A stretch of DNA of 63,616 nt from Myxococcales bacterium (GTDB lineage: Bacteria; Myxococcota_A; UBA9042). The DNA is taken from contig SHZF01000020.1 of the NCBI GenBank assembly GCA_009692425.1, positions 1 to 63,616 of the forward strand, read 5' to 3'. Under the pieces are notes generated by a model, which saw nothing but the letters and a program-made list of their open reading frames with translations, was not told the DNA's origin and did no database searches. Numbering within the stretch: the first letter of the stretch is position 1; each line of letters opens with the position of its first letter. Position numbers and translations under genes: made by a program. Positions 55,566 through 63,193 of the stretch are shown here, in pieces.

Positions 55566-56071
55566 TTACAGATCGCTTCCGACGACGACGAAGGGGATGC
55601 CCGACTTCTTGCCGGAGCCGCCCTTGCCGTCGCCAAAGCACGCGACACGGGTGTCTGACTTGCGCAGCGCGCACGTGAACAAGGTGCCGACCGCCATCTC
55701 GCCGATATCGGTGCCCAGGTTGACGGCCTTGGGCACGTTCGAGGACGACGGGTGGCTGCCGGCGACGCCGAGTTGGCCCTGGTTGCCTTGACCCCAGCAC
55801 CAGCCGCTGCCTTCCGCGGTCGACGCGCACGTGTGCGACGCGCCTGCCGCGATGCCGACGACCCCCGACGGCAGGCCGACCACGGCGACGGCGCCCGTGC
55901 TGTCCGCGTCGCCCCCATCGCCCAACTGGCCCGCGTGGTTGCGGCCCCAGCACTGGGGCGCTCCGCTCGCGCGTCATTGCCCGCCACATCGGCAAGCACG
56001 CAGGGCGGCGTGCCCGGTCGCGGCGCCGGGTCGCCACACTGTAGCGCCGCCAGCGTGGCCCGGCCCGACAC
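55566..56071 (-). pseudogene. Frameshifted, truncated RCC1-repeat gene
   Basis: The frame after TGA at about 55977 reads QCWGRNHAGQLGDGG, HTCASTAEGSGWCWG and FTCALRKSDTRVACFG, three RCC1-type repeats ending at 55566. An adjacent frame upstream (from a GTG at 56071, CGDPAPRPGTPPCVLADVAGND) looks like its N-terminal continuation, so a frameshift near 55970 is inferred. No signal peptide is present and fewer than half the repeats of a propeller remain. It is probably a decayed relative of the RCC1 lipoprotein at the left edge. Confidence 0.55.
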
Positions 56072-56267
56072 CCGACCGCGGCCGCGCGGACACCCGCGGG
56101 AGCGCTCCTCGCTTTCCGGTCCTATCTATGCCTCTCGCGCCGTCCCCTGCGGGCGTCCCGACGATAGCGCCCCCGCGGCGCAGGCGCCACCCGGCGGCTG
56201 ACGACAGCACCGCGGGCCTCGGCGTGCCTGATTCTCCTTCGCTGCACACGAGCGTACCCTCGCCGCC

Positions 56268-56385
56268 ATGCCACCTGACGCACTAGCCGCCGCCGCCGAC
56301 ACCGGCGCCGATCCGCCCCAGACCACCTGGCTCCAGAAGATGCGCATGGGCCCCAAGCTTGGGCTTGCATTCGGGGCGTTAGTTG
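56268..56385 (+). pseudogene. 5' stump of a methyl-accepting chemotaxis-type gene
   Basis: From the ATG at 56268 the frame reads a short polar leader and then WLQKMRMGPKLGLAFGALV, which matches the start of chemotaxis receptors (charged residues, K-x-GxKLxLxF, first membrane helix). Similarity stops abruptly near 56385, and the remaining codons to 56477 are unrelated. The receptor body is absent, so this is a truncated gene at a rearrangement border. Confidence 0.45.
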
Positions 56386-56889
56386 TTCCTGGTTGCGGTC
56401 ACGGCAACGGTTTCAGTCGCCGGATTGCGGACGGTACGCGTTCGGCGTCTCACGTCCGTTCGGTCCGGTGTGACTGAGACTGGCATCGTGTGAGACTGTG
56501 ACTGCGGGAGGCGGAACGAAGCCGTGGAGTTATAGCTGGTTGTGTGTTGGCACGAGCGTTGCATCGTGGACGAACGCCGCGCGGACCGAAGCGTGGTGGC
56601 CACCAGCGGACGCGCGCTCCGGAGGTGGTCGGGTTGCTGCCGGGCGCGGGGGTCGAGAGGCTCCCGGGCCGAAGGAAGGGCGGGCCTAGCGAGAGCTGGG
56701 TGGTCCGCGAAAGGTGGTGATCTGTCTAGGGTTCGCCCTGGGCGATCGGCGGGGAGGGCGTTTTTCTGGCGGGAGGGCCCCGTCGAGGGGCCATTTTTCG
56801 TCGCAGGTCGCGCACGGGCACGCAAGAGCACGAGGCCCTGGGCAGGTGACTCCCTCGCCGTCCCTCAAGGACTCGGCGATACCCGCCCC
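56386..56889. other. Non-coding insert between gene fragments
   Basis: About 500 bp without a convincing reading frame on either strand. It has lower GC at the left end (56386-56560) and repeated words GTGACTG and GAGACTG near 56468-56510. It sits between the chemotaxis-receptor stump and the RibD-like fragment. No terminal repeats or transposase were recognised. Confidence 0.45.
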
Positions 56890-57069
56890 CTACTTGGATT
56901 TTTTTACAATGCGAAGGCGGGATACGACCTGAGAAGACGTGAACTCAACGCATTCATCCGAGTCCTCCACGCCGACCAAGCCCTCGAAAATGCGTTCTCC
57001 TCGACCCAGCAACAGGGGCACCTGCACCAAGTGAAGTTCGTGGACCAGGCCTGCCTTGAGGTACTGGCG
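56890..57069 (-). pseudogene. 3' fragment of a RibD-C/dihydrofolate-reductase-like gene
   Basis: The minus frame RQYLKAGLVHELHLVQVPLL, then GRGERIFEGLVG and a final RIVKKSK with TAG at 56892, matches the last third of RibD C-terminal-domain (YyaP/YwjB-like) reductases, where AGLVDELxLxxxPVLLGxGxRLF is conserved. The preceding two thirds are missing; the frame joins unrelated sequence at about 57067-57070. It is a non-functional remnant. Confidence 0.6.
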
Positions 57070-57235
57070 CGTTGTCAGCCGGCTTCGCGTTGTCAGCCGG
57101 CTTGCCGGCGACCGGAGCCGTAGCCACCGGCTTGGCCTTTGACTTGCTTTTCATCGACTTGGTCGCAGCGCTCGCGGACGCTGCGGTGGCAACTGTGACC
57201 AGACCGACAACGGACCACAGGACGATCGTGCGCAT
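57070..57235 (-). pseudogene. 5' fragment of a small secreted Ala/Lys-rich protein gene
   Basis: The ATG at 57235 starts a clear signal peptide (MRTIVLWSVVGLVTVATAAS, cleavage after ASA), followed by a Lys/Ser/Ala/Pro stretch and a KPADNA duplication. The frame then runs out of phase into the RibD-like fragment near 57068. The intact protein is probably cut off by the same rearrangement; its function is unknown. Confidence 0.5.
57071..57103. repeat. 18-bp direct duplication (KPADNA codons)
   Basis: GTTGTCAGCCGGCTT occurs at 57071-57085 and again at 57089-57103. It encodes the tandem KPADNA peptide of the truncated secreted protein on the minus strand. It lies right at the border to the RibD-like fragment. 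Confidence 0.7.
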
Positions 57236-57331
57236 GGGCCACTCCGTCGTCCTGCTCGCCCAGTGTCGCCCAACGCGCGTCACACGGGTACGGCCCGGCG
57301 GCGGCAACGGCCTTGCTCGGTCAACGCAGCG

Positions 57332-57634
57332 TCATCGCTCGATCACGATCGCGCCGTCCACCTGCGCGACACGGTACGTCCGCACGCACGCCATGGGCAT
57401 GTCCGGCGACTGGCCGTCATCGAGCCGAAAGCGCCAACCGTGCAGCGGGCACTCCAGGATGCCGTTTTCGATTGTGCCGCCCTCGAGCGGCGCGTACTGG
57501 TGCGGGCAGTGGCCGTCGAGCGCGTAGAGACGTCCGTCGAAGCGGATCACCAGCACGGCGTCGCCATCGTCGAGGAACACCGTGCAGCGCCCATCCTGCA
57601 ATTCGTCCGCGCGGCACAAGGTCACCTGCGCCAT
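57332..57634 (-). CDS. Rieske-type [2Fe-2S] ferredoxin
   Basis: 100 residues from the ATG at 57634, four bases after the stop of the DUF971 gene; an ATG at 57661 would overlap that gene. The cluster ligands are present in the usual order: CPHQYAPLEGG (Cys-x-His) and CPLHGWRF (Cys-x2-His). GRLYALDGHCPHQ is typical of NirD/ferredoxin components of oxygenases. It carries electrons in the cytoplasm; no oxygenase or reductase gene is adjacent. It is apparently co-transcribed with the DUF971 gene. Confidence 0.9.
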   Translation of the reverse strand: MAQVTLCRADELQDGRCTVFLDDGDAVLVIRFDGRLYALDGHCPHQYAPLEGGTIENGILECPLHGWRFRLDDGQSPDMPMACVRTYRVAQVDGAIVIER

Positions 57635-57638
57635 GCCG

Positions 57639-58064
57639 TCACTCGGCTTCCCGCCCGGCAAGGGGCGTCTCGCCCACCGGTGCGGCCGTGCTCATGGCCG
57701 GCGCACAGGCTGGGCACCCGCACAGCGCTCGCAGCAAGCGCCAAGAATAGATGCCCGAGTCGTGGCCATCGCCCCAAGTGAATCGGATCGCGTAGTTGCC
57801 CACCGGCACCACGCTGCGCACCTCGCTGGCGGCGACTGGCGCCCGCGCCGGCCCCTGGACGATCGGCAGGCCACTCCGGCTCGCGCGCACCAGTGTGGTC
57901 GGCGGCCCATGCGTGCCCTTGCAGCCGGCGCACGGGCAGCGCTCGCGCAACAGCGCCAAGGCGAGTGTGGTGGTGTGGCCGTCGATCCACTCGATGTGCA
58001 CGCGGCCGTCGCCCGTCCACTGCACGTCGCGCGGCTCGGCCGTCTCGGCGGGGGTGACGTTCAT
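57639..58064 (-). CDS. DUF971 (gamma-butyrobetaine hydroxylase-like N-terminal domain) protein
   Basis: 141 residues from the ATG at 58064, with AGGA about eight bases upstream. The family pattern is evident: VHIEWIDGHTTTLALALLRERCPCAGCKG, then VPVGNYAIRFTWGDGHDSGIYSWRLLRALCGC. The two halves carry paired cysteines that probably bind metal. DUF971 is often found beside Mrp/ApbC iron-sulfur carriers or as the N-terminal module of butyrobetaine hydroxylases; alone its function is unproven. The 4-bp gap to the Rieske gene suggests a joint role in iron-sulfur or redox metabolism. A short tail past the domain ends GREAE. Confidence 0.85.
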   Translation of the reverse strand: MNVTPAETAEPRDVQWTGDGRVHIEWIDGHTTTLALALLRERCPCAGCKGTHGPPTTLVRASRSGLPIVQGPARAPVAASEVRSVVPVGNYAIRFTWGDGHDSGIYSWRLLRALCGCPACAPAMSTAAPVGETPLAGREAE

Positions 58065-58167
58065 GGCGGGTCCTTGCATCCTGCTGCGTCGCGCGACTTC
58101 GGACGCGCGCGCAGGATAGCGCGGACCCGGGCGTGCGGCCATCGACCGCGCTCCGCGTCGCTCCGCG

Positions 58168-59118
58168 TCAGCTTCGAAGCCCTGCAGGAGCGGCTTCGTA
58201 GGCCTCGAGGAGCGACGCTGCGGCTTCGGGCGTCGTTTCGGACACGGCCGGCGCTGCCACGAGGTTGGCATGGAGCACACGTGCCGGCACCTCGCGCAGC
58301 TTCCACACGATCCCGACCGCGGCCAATGCGCGCAACACGAGGTACGAGCCGTCGATCTCCCACCAGTGGAACCCCTGGCGCGCCGCGCTCTGGTAGTGGT
58401 GGTGGTTGTTGTGCCAGCCCTCGCCGAGCGTCACGAGGGCGAGCCAGAAGTTGTTGCGGCTCGCGTCCGTCGTAGCGTAGCGGCGCGACCCCCACACGTG
58501 GGCGAGCGAGTTGATGACGAAGGTTCCGTGCCACAGCGCAACGGTGCTTACGCAGTAGCCCCACAGGAACGCATCGAGGCCGCCGAACGCGAACAGGAGC
58601 CCGCCGTAGATGGCCGGCGCGACGAGGCGATGTTCGTCGAGCCACCACAACTCCGGGTATTGTGCGAAGTCCTTGATGTTTTCGCGCCGAATCGGCGTCG
58701 ATGACGAGTGCACGATCCAGCCGATGTGGCTCCACCAGAAGCCGTCGCGCACAGGAGAGTGCAGGTCGCCGGGCTGGTCGCTCAAGCGGTGGTGGTCGCG
58801 GTGGTGCGCCGCCCACCAGAGGGCGCCGTTCTGCGTCGATGCGCCCCCGAGGAACGCGAGCACGAACTGGAACACGCGCGACGTCCGGTAGGCCCGGTGG
58901 GCAAAGTAGCGGTGGAATCCCGCAGTGATCCCGAACATCCGCAGGCCGTAGCTGCCGATGGCCAGTACGACGAGGGGCCAGGTCGGCGGCGCCAGCCACA
59001 GCGCGATCGCGGCGGCGACGTGCAGCACGGCCATGGCAAAGACGGCGGCGCCATCGTAACCACCGACGGCGCGGCTGCCACGAGAGTTGCGCGAGACGAC
59101 GGGAGCGGCGTGGGCCAT
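58168..59118 (-). CDS. Acyl-CoA (delta-9 type) fatty acid desaturase
   Basis: 316 residues from the ATG at 59118. This integral membrane di-iron enzyme introduces a cis double bond into a saturated acyl chain. The eight-histidine signature is complete: HRYFAHRAY (box 1), HHRDHHRLSD (box 2) and GEGWHNNHHHYQ (box 3). Four membrane helices surround them. The C-terminal about 25 residues (AVSETTPEAAASLL) are soluble. No cytochrome b5 domain is fused; electrons may come from a ferredoxin, and a Rieske protein gene lies about 500 bp downstream on the same strand. Probably it adjusts membrane fluidity. Confidence 0.93.
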   Translation of the reverse strand: MAHAAPVVSRNSRGSRAVGGYDGAAVFAMAVLHVAAAIALWLAPPTWPLVVLAIGSYGLRMFGITAGFHRYFAHRAYRTSRVFQFVLAFLGGASTQNGALWWAAHHRDHHRLSDQPGDLHSPVRDGFWWSHIGWIVHSSSTPIRRENIKDFAQYPELWWLDEHRLVAPAIYGGLLFAFGGLDAFLWGYCVSTVALWHGTFVINSLAHVWGSRRYATTDASRNNFWLALVTLGEGWHNNHHHYQSAARQGFHWWEIDGSYLVLRALAAVGIVWKLREVPARVLHANLVAAPAVSETTPEAAASLLEAYEAAPAGLRS

Positions 59119-59391
59119 GGTGAATGCGCGTGGGGGGACAGCGGCGGCGGTTGCCTGGCGTTGCTCGGCGTTGCGAGGGCAGGTGCCGGGGAGCGGGCCG
59201 CGGTCCCTACGAGGAGCGCCCACCGACCGCTGCAGGATGGCCGGGCGTTGTCACCACCGCGCCGCCGCTGCGGTCACGGTTGCGTCACCGACGTGTGCCC
59301 GCAAAGATTCCGCAGGGTACGTGGCGCGATGGGTGTGCACATGAGTGATGGACTCTTGCCCTTGTTGCGCGGCGTGCCTTACGCTGAAGCC

Positions 59392-61305
59392 ATGAGGGCG
59401 AAGATTCGACCGGCGCGGAAAGACGATCAGGCCCAAGACTGCGGGGCATGCACCGGGTGGGCGATGGCTTGTGCGGCGGCGTGTGTCGGCTTGCTCACCG
59501 TCGCATGCACCGCACCTCCCGACGCGGGTGGACCGTTGCTGAGCGTCGCGAATGTCATGGACGTCGCAGCGACCGACGCCGAGACGCCTCACGGTGCCGC
59601 AGAAGCGGGAGCCACGGCCGACGGCAGCGGGCAGGTTGGCGATGGCGCGGCGCTGGGGCCCGCTGACTCCGCGGTCGTAGGCGATTCGGTGGCCCCGTCG
59701 GCCGAATTGCCCTTCGGCAGCGACACCGCCGTCTCTCCTGACCCGGACGCCACCCGCGCATCCGACTCCCCGGTCGCGGTGCCGGACGGAGGCTTCCCGC
59801 CCGACGGCAGCGTACCCGTCGATGACGCGGACGACGCCACGCCCCCCGATGTGCCGCTGGCCCAGGATACCGGCCCCGTACCGTGCAAGCTGGCGTCAGG
59901 CGAAGCGGTCGACTGCGATGACGGCAGCCCGTGCACGGAAGACAAGTGCGACCCCATCAAGGGCTGTCTGTGGCTCGGCAAGCCCGACGGCACGCCGTGT
60001 AGCGGCGCCAACAAGTGCGCGGGACCTCTGGCTTGCAAGATCGGCAAGTGCATGGCGACGGCCACAGCCCCAGCCCCCACGTGCGACGACAAGAACACGT
60101 GCACCGACGACAAGTGCGAACCGGCAAAAGGCTGCGTGAACATTCCCATCGGCGGCGCCAAGTGCACGGGCCCGCTCGACGGCAGTCCGTGCACGACGGG
60201 CGCGGTCGGTTGCCAGCCGGGAGGCAAGTGCAGCGAGCCGCCGACGCCGGGCTGGCTCTGCTGCGGCGACCCGTTCGGTGCAGCGTGCGACCCCGAAACC
60301 GCGGGCTGGGGCATTGCCGGAGACGCCGCGCGCGCGTCGAAGGTCGCCGACGTGGGTTCGCCGACGGGCGGCGCGGACTTCCTCGTCCTGGGCACGCAGC
60401 CGAGCGAGTTGAAGATCGATGGCAGCGCTGCGCGTACCTGGCCTTCGCTGCAATCGACGAGCGGCTCGCTCGACTTCTGGCTGCTCGTCGTCAGCGAGGA
60501 GTTTGTCGACAAGTGTGGCGATCAGGCCTACCAGGACTCGCTGACGGTCACGATCGGTGGCAAGATGGCATTCACCGTCACCGTCGGCGATTTCTGCAAG
60601 GCGGGCACTGCATCGGGCGCCAAGGGCACCTACCCGGCGGGCCTCTACGAGGTCAGCGCGCAGATCACCGGCAAGGCGGCCAAGCGCACGCCATGGCTGA
60701 AGTTCTCGGTCCCGCTCAGCGGTCTGGCCGGTGCGGAGCCCGTCAAAGTCGGCTTCGTCGCGAAGGCGGTCGGAGACCAGAAGATGCGCACGGTCTTCTT
60801 TCTCGACGGAATCGATGTGCTGGGCGCCACAAAGTCCACCTGCCTCGCCGCCGGCACCGCGCCAGACTGCTGCACACCTGCCTTTGCCTGCGACGCCTGC
60901 AAGGGCGGGGCCTGCGCCTCGTGTTTCAATGGCGACTGCGACGGCGACGGCGTGCTGAACGTGAAAGACAACTGCCCGACCACCGCCAACGCCGAACAGG
61001 CCAACAAGGACGGCGACGCGCTGGGCGACGTCTGCGATCCGTCCTCGTGCATCGTCCACATGTGCACGGGCGCGCTCAAGCAGGCCTGTGTGCAGGGCGA
61101 CAAGGTCGTGGGCTGTTGCAAGTCGAACGACGACTGCCAGGACGGCGACCTGTGCACCGTGCCGACCTGTTCGACCGGCAGTTGCGTGACGAAGCTGGCC
61201 GCGGGCTGCTGCAAGATCCAGGCCGACTGCAACGACGGCAAGCCGTGCACGAAAGACGAGTGCACGGGCGGCAAGTGCAAGTTCACCTGGATTTGTGGCA
61301 GTTGA
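59392..61305 (+). CDS. Cys-rich lipoprotein with thrombospondin type 3 repeat
   Basis: 637 residues from the ATG at 59392; other in-frame ATGs upstream (e.g. 59341) are possible. The lipobox is TVAC followed by TAPP. An Asp/Ala/Pro linker of about 130 residues follows. Then come three CDDGxPCTEDKC-type repeats, a cysteine-poor beta domain (about 300-480; WLLVVSEEFVDKCGDQAYQDSL) and a TSP3-like calcium loop (DCDGDGVLNVKDNCPTTANA). A Cys-rich end follows with CQDGDLC and CNDGKPCTKDEC. The modular plan resembles the lipoproteins at 9758-11686, 30263-31918 and 47379-49343. It is probably exposed on the cell surface; its ligand is unknown. Confidence 0.82.
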   Translation: MRAKIRPARKDDQAQDCGACTGWAMACAAACVGLLTVACTAPPDAGGPLLSVANVMDVAATDAETPHGAAEAGATADGSGQVGDGAALGPADSAVVGDSVAPSAELPFGSDTAVSPDPDATRASDSPVAVPDGGFPPDGSVPVDDADDATPPDVPLAQDTGPVPCKLASGEAVDCDDGSPCTEDKCDPIKGCLWLGKPDGTPCSGANKCAGPLACKIGKCMATATAPAPTCDDKNTCTDDKCEPAKGCVNIPIGGAKCTGPLDGSPCTTGAVGCQPGGKCSEPPTPGWLCCGDPFGAACDPETAGWGIAGDAARASKVADVGSPTGGADFLVLGTQPSELKIDGSAARTWPSLQSTSGSLDFWLLVVSEEFVDKCGDQAYQDSLTVTIGGKMAFTVTVGDFCKAGTASGAKGTYPAGLYEVSAQITGKAAKRTPWLKFSVPLSGLAGAEPVKVGFVAKAVGDQKMRTVFFLDGIDVLGATKSTCLAAGTAPDCCTPAFACDACKGGACASCFNGDCDGDGVLNVKDNCPTTANAEQANKDGDALGDVCDPSSCIVHMCTGALKQACVQGDKVVGCCKSNDDCQDGDLCTVPTCSTGSCVTKLAAGCCKIQADCNDGKPCTKDECTGGKCKFTWICGS

Positions 61306-61385
61306 CCCCGTAGGCATCCACGCGCAGGCTGGCACGCGCGGCCGTGCGAGAGAACGACCGTGTCGCACCTGACCCGGAGGTTTCC

Positions 61386-61928
61386 ATGTCGCTGACAGAA
61401 AAGCTTGCCCACCAGGCCGCGGCGGCCATCGCGGGCCTCGCCGCCGCGTGCGGAGGCCAGCAGCAAGCGTTGAAGCCCGGCGCGCCCGCGCCCGCCTTCG
61501 ATCTTCCCGGCACCGACGGCCACCAGCACAAGTTGGCGGACCACGTCGGCAAGCGCGCCGTCGTCATCGCGTGGTATCCGGCGGCCCATACCTTTGGTTG
61601 AACGCTCGAATGCAAGTCGCTCCGGGAGAGCGGCAAGGACATCGGGCAGTACGAAGTCGCCCTGTACGCGGCCAGCACCGACGCGCCCGCCGACAACCAG
61701 TCGTTCGCGGAGAAGTTGGGCCTCGACTACCCGATCCTCAGCGACCCGGGCGGCGCGGTGGCGAGCGCGATGGGCGTGCGCGGCCTGACGGGCATGGCCA
61801 AGCGGCACACGGTGTACATCGGCGCGGACGGCAACGTGCTGGCCGTCGACGACAACGTGAGCGTGCGGACGCATGGTGGCGACATTGCAAAGCGGCTTGG
61901 GGAATTGGGGGTCGCGCGGCGGCCGTGA
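61386..61928 (+). CDS. Selenocysteine-containing peroxiredoxin (in-frame UGA at codon 72)
   Basis: 181 codons (180 residues) if the TGA at 61599-61601 is read as selenocysteine; GGAGG lies about six bases before the ATG. Downstream of the TGA the same frame continues without interruption to TGA at 61926-61928. The protein is an AhpC/TSA/BCP-type peroxiredoxin: PGAPAPAFDLPGTDGHQH, VVIAWYPAAHTFG-U-TLECKSLRESG, then LDYPILSDPGGAVASAMGV and RHTVYIGADGNVLAV. The UGA sits exactly at the peroxidatic Cys, with a likely resolving Cys76 four residues on (UxxxC). A hairpin follows at SECIS spacing. It reduces peroxides with thiol help. A sequencing error at a Cys codon (TGC/TGT) is the alternative. A LAAAC segment near residue 22 could be a lipobox, though the n-region is poor. 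Confidence 0.82.
61616..61634 (+). promoter_or_regulatory. Candidate bacterial SECIS hairpin
   Basis: Downstream of the UGA (61599-61601) the RNA can fold GUCGCUC / GAGCGGC, seven pairs including one G-U, around a 5-nt loop CGGGA (61623-61627). The loop begins 22 nt after the UGA and has a G in its first two bases. This agrees with the described bSECIS rules: loop within about 16-37 nt, short stem, early loop G. SelB would bind here. Confidence 0.65.
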
Positions 61929-62003
61929 CCGTTGCCCGCCTCCCCCATCCATGCTAGACAGCGACCCGCCCCGGTGCCTCGGCCCGGCGGCGCCTTGGAC
62001 GCG

Positions 62004-62381
62004 ATGGACCTCGCCGCCGACAGCACGCAGTGGATCGCCGCCTTCGTCTTCCTCGGCCTGAGCGCCGTGGTGGCGGCGTCGATGGTCGTCGGCAACCTCT
62101 TGCTCAAGGTAAGGGGCCGCGGCGACACCAGCGCGCAGCTGTCAACCTACGAGTGCGGCGAAGAGCCCGACGGTGCGGCGTGGATACAGTTCCACCCGCG
62201 CTACTTCATCGTCGCGCTGGTGTTCGTGGTGTTCGACGTCGAGGCCGCCTTCTTGCTGCCGTGGGCGCTCGGCATCCGCGGGCTGGGCTGGTTCGCCATT
62301 TTCGAAATGGCCATCTTCCTTGCTGTGCTGCTCGCCGGTTGGCTCTATGCCCTGCGCAAAGGGGCGCTCCAGTGGCAGTAA
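62004..62381 (+). CDS. nuoA: NADH-quinone oxidoreductase subunit A
   Basis: 125 residues from the ATG at 62004. This small three-helix membrane subunit of complex I helps line the quinone channel. The conserved loop STYECGEEPDGAAWIQFHPRYF and the acidic helix FVVFDVEAAFLLPWA identify it. Helix 1 (AAFVFLGLSAVVAASMVV) and helix 3 (FAIFEMAIFLAVLLAGWLY) are in place. It opens the nuo operon and is followed 14 bp later by nuoB. Confidence 0.94.
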   Translation: MDLAADSTQWIAAFVFLGLSAVVAASMVVGNLLLKVRGRGDTSAQLSTYECGEEPDGAAWIQFHPRYFIVALVFVVFDVEAAFLLPWALGIRGLGWFAIFEMAIFLAVLLAGWLYALRKGALQWQ

Positions 62382-62395
62382 GAGATCCGATCCGC

Positions 62396-63193
62396 ATGAG
62401 CCGCAAGGCCGCGCAACCTTACGACGAGCCGCTGCTCGACATCGTGGCGCGCGTGCCCGGCCTCGACGTGGCGCTGACGACGCTCGACAAGCTGTTCGCG
62501 TGGGGTGCCTCGAACAGCCTGTTCATCTTTCCGATGGCGACGTCGTGCTGCGGCATCGAGCTGATGGCGGGAGCGGCGGCGCGCGTGGACCTCGACCGCA
62601 TGGGCGCCATCATGCGGGGCACGCCGCGCCACTGCGATGTGATGGTCGTCGCCGGCACCATCACCGTAAAGATGGCACCGCGTGTCAAGAAGCTGTGGGA
62701 CCAGATGCCCGAGCCGAAATGGGTCGTGGCAATGGGCAGTTGCGCGATCTCTGGCGACTTCTACCGCGACATCTATTCGGTCGTGCCGGGCATCGACACG
62801 TTCCTGCCCGTCGACGTCTACATTCCCGGGTGCCCGCCGAACCCGGAACAACTGATGAACGGCCTGCTGTACCTCCAGCACAAGATTCGCGCCCAGGCTG
62901 CGGGAACGTGGGTCGAACCGGCGACGCGGCCAGAGACCGCCAAGATGATCCAGCCGGCCATCGGGCGCATGCAAGACGCGGGGCGCGATCCGCTGTTGAG
63001 CAACCTCCAGTTGCAGGCCGCGCTGGGTCTCGGCCTCGACGGCAACGAGCACCGCACTGCCGACGCAAGCTCCGCTTCGGGTCCGCAGGGCGATTCGCTC
63101 CCGCGTGGCTGTCTGGTGCCGGCTCATGTTCTGCGCGCGGCCCATCCGCATCCAACCGCCGCTGCCGCCCCCGCCTCCGACGGTGCCGCATGA
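62396..63193 (+). CDS. nuoB: NADH-quinone oxidoreductase subunit B
   Basis: 265 residues from the ATG at 62396; a GTG at 62372 would overlap nuoA. It carries iron-sulfur cluster N2, the last before quinone. The ligands are ATSCCGIELM (two adjacent Cys), AMGSCAISGDFY and DVYIPGCPPNPEQL. The core ends near residue 185, where typical bacterial NuoB ends. An extra tail of about 75 residues rich in Ala, Gly, Leu and Pro (ASSASGPQGDSLPRG) follows, probably disordered. Its stop overlaps the start of nuoC as ATGA. Confidence 0.95.
   Translation: MSRKAAQPYDEPLLDIVARVPGLDVALTTLDKLFAWGASNSLFIFPMATSCCGIELMAGAAARVDLDRMGAIMRGTPRHCDVMVVAGTITVKMAPRVKKLWDQMPEPKWVVAMGSCAISGDFYRDIYSVVPGIDTFLPVDVYIPGCPPNPEQLMNGLLYLQHKIRAQAAGTWVEPATRPETAKMIQPAIGRMQDAGRDPLLSNLQLQAALGLGLDGNEHRTADASSASGPQGDSLPRGCLVPAHVLRAAHPHPTAAAAPASDGAA

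Noticed and set aside
55974-56249. UGA near 55977 before CWGRN as a second selenocysteine codon
   Set aside because: The frame upstream of this UGA has no RCC1 similarity and no conserved Cys is expected there. A frameshift explains it better.
61344-61601. Short peroxiredoxin fragment ending at the UGA plus a separate downstream gene
   Set aside because: The downstream part lacks a ribosome site, continues the same fold in the same frame, and the break falls exactly at the catalytic residue with a SECIS-like hairpin following.
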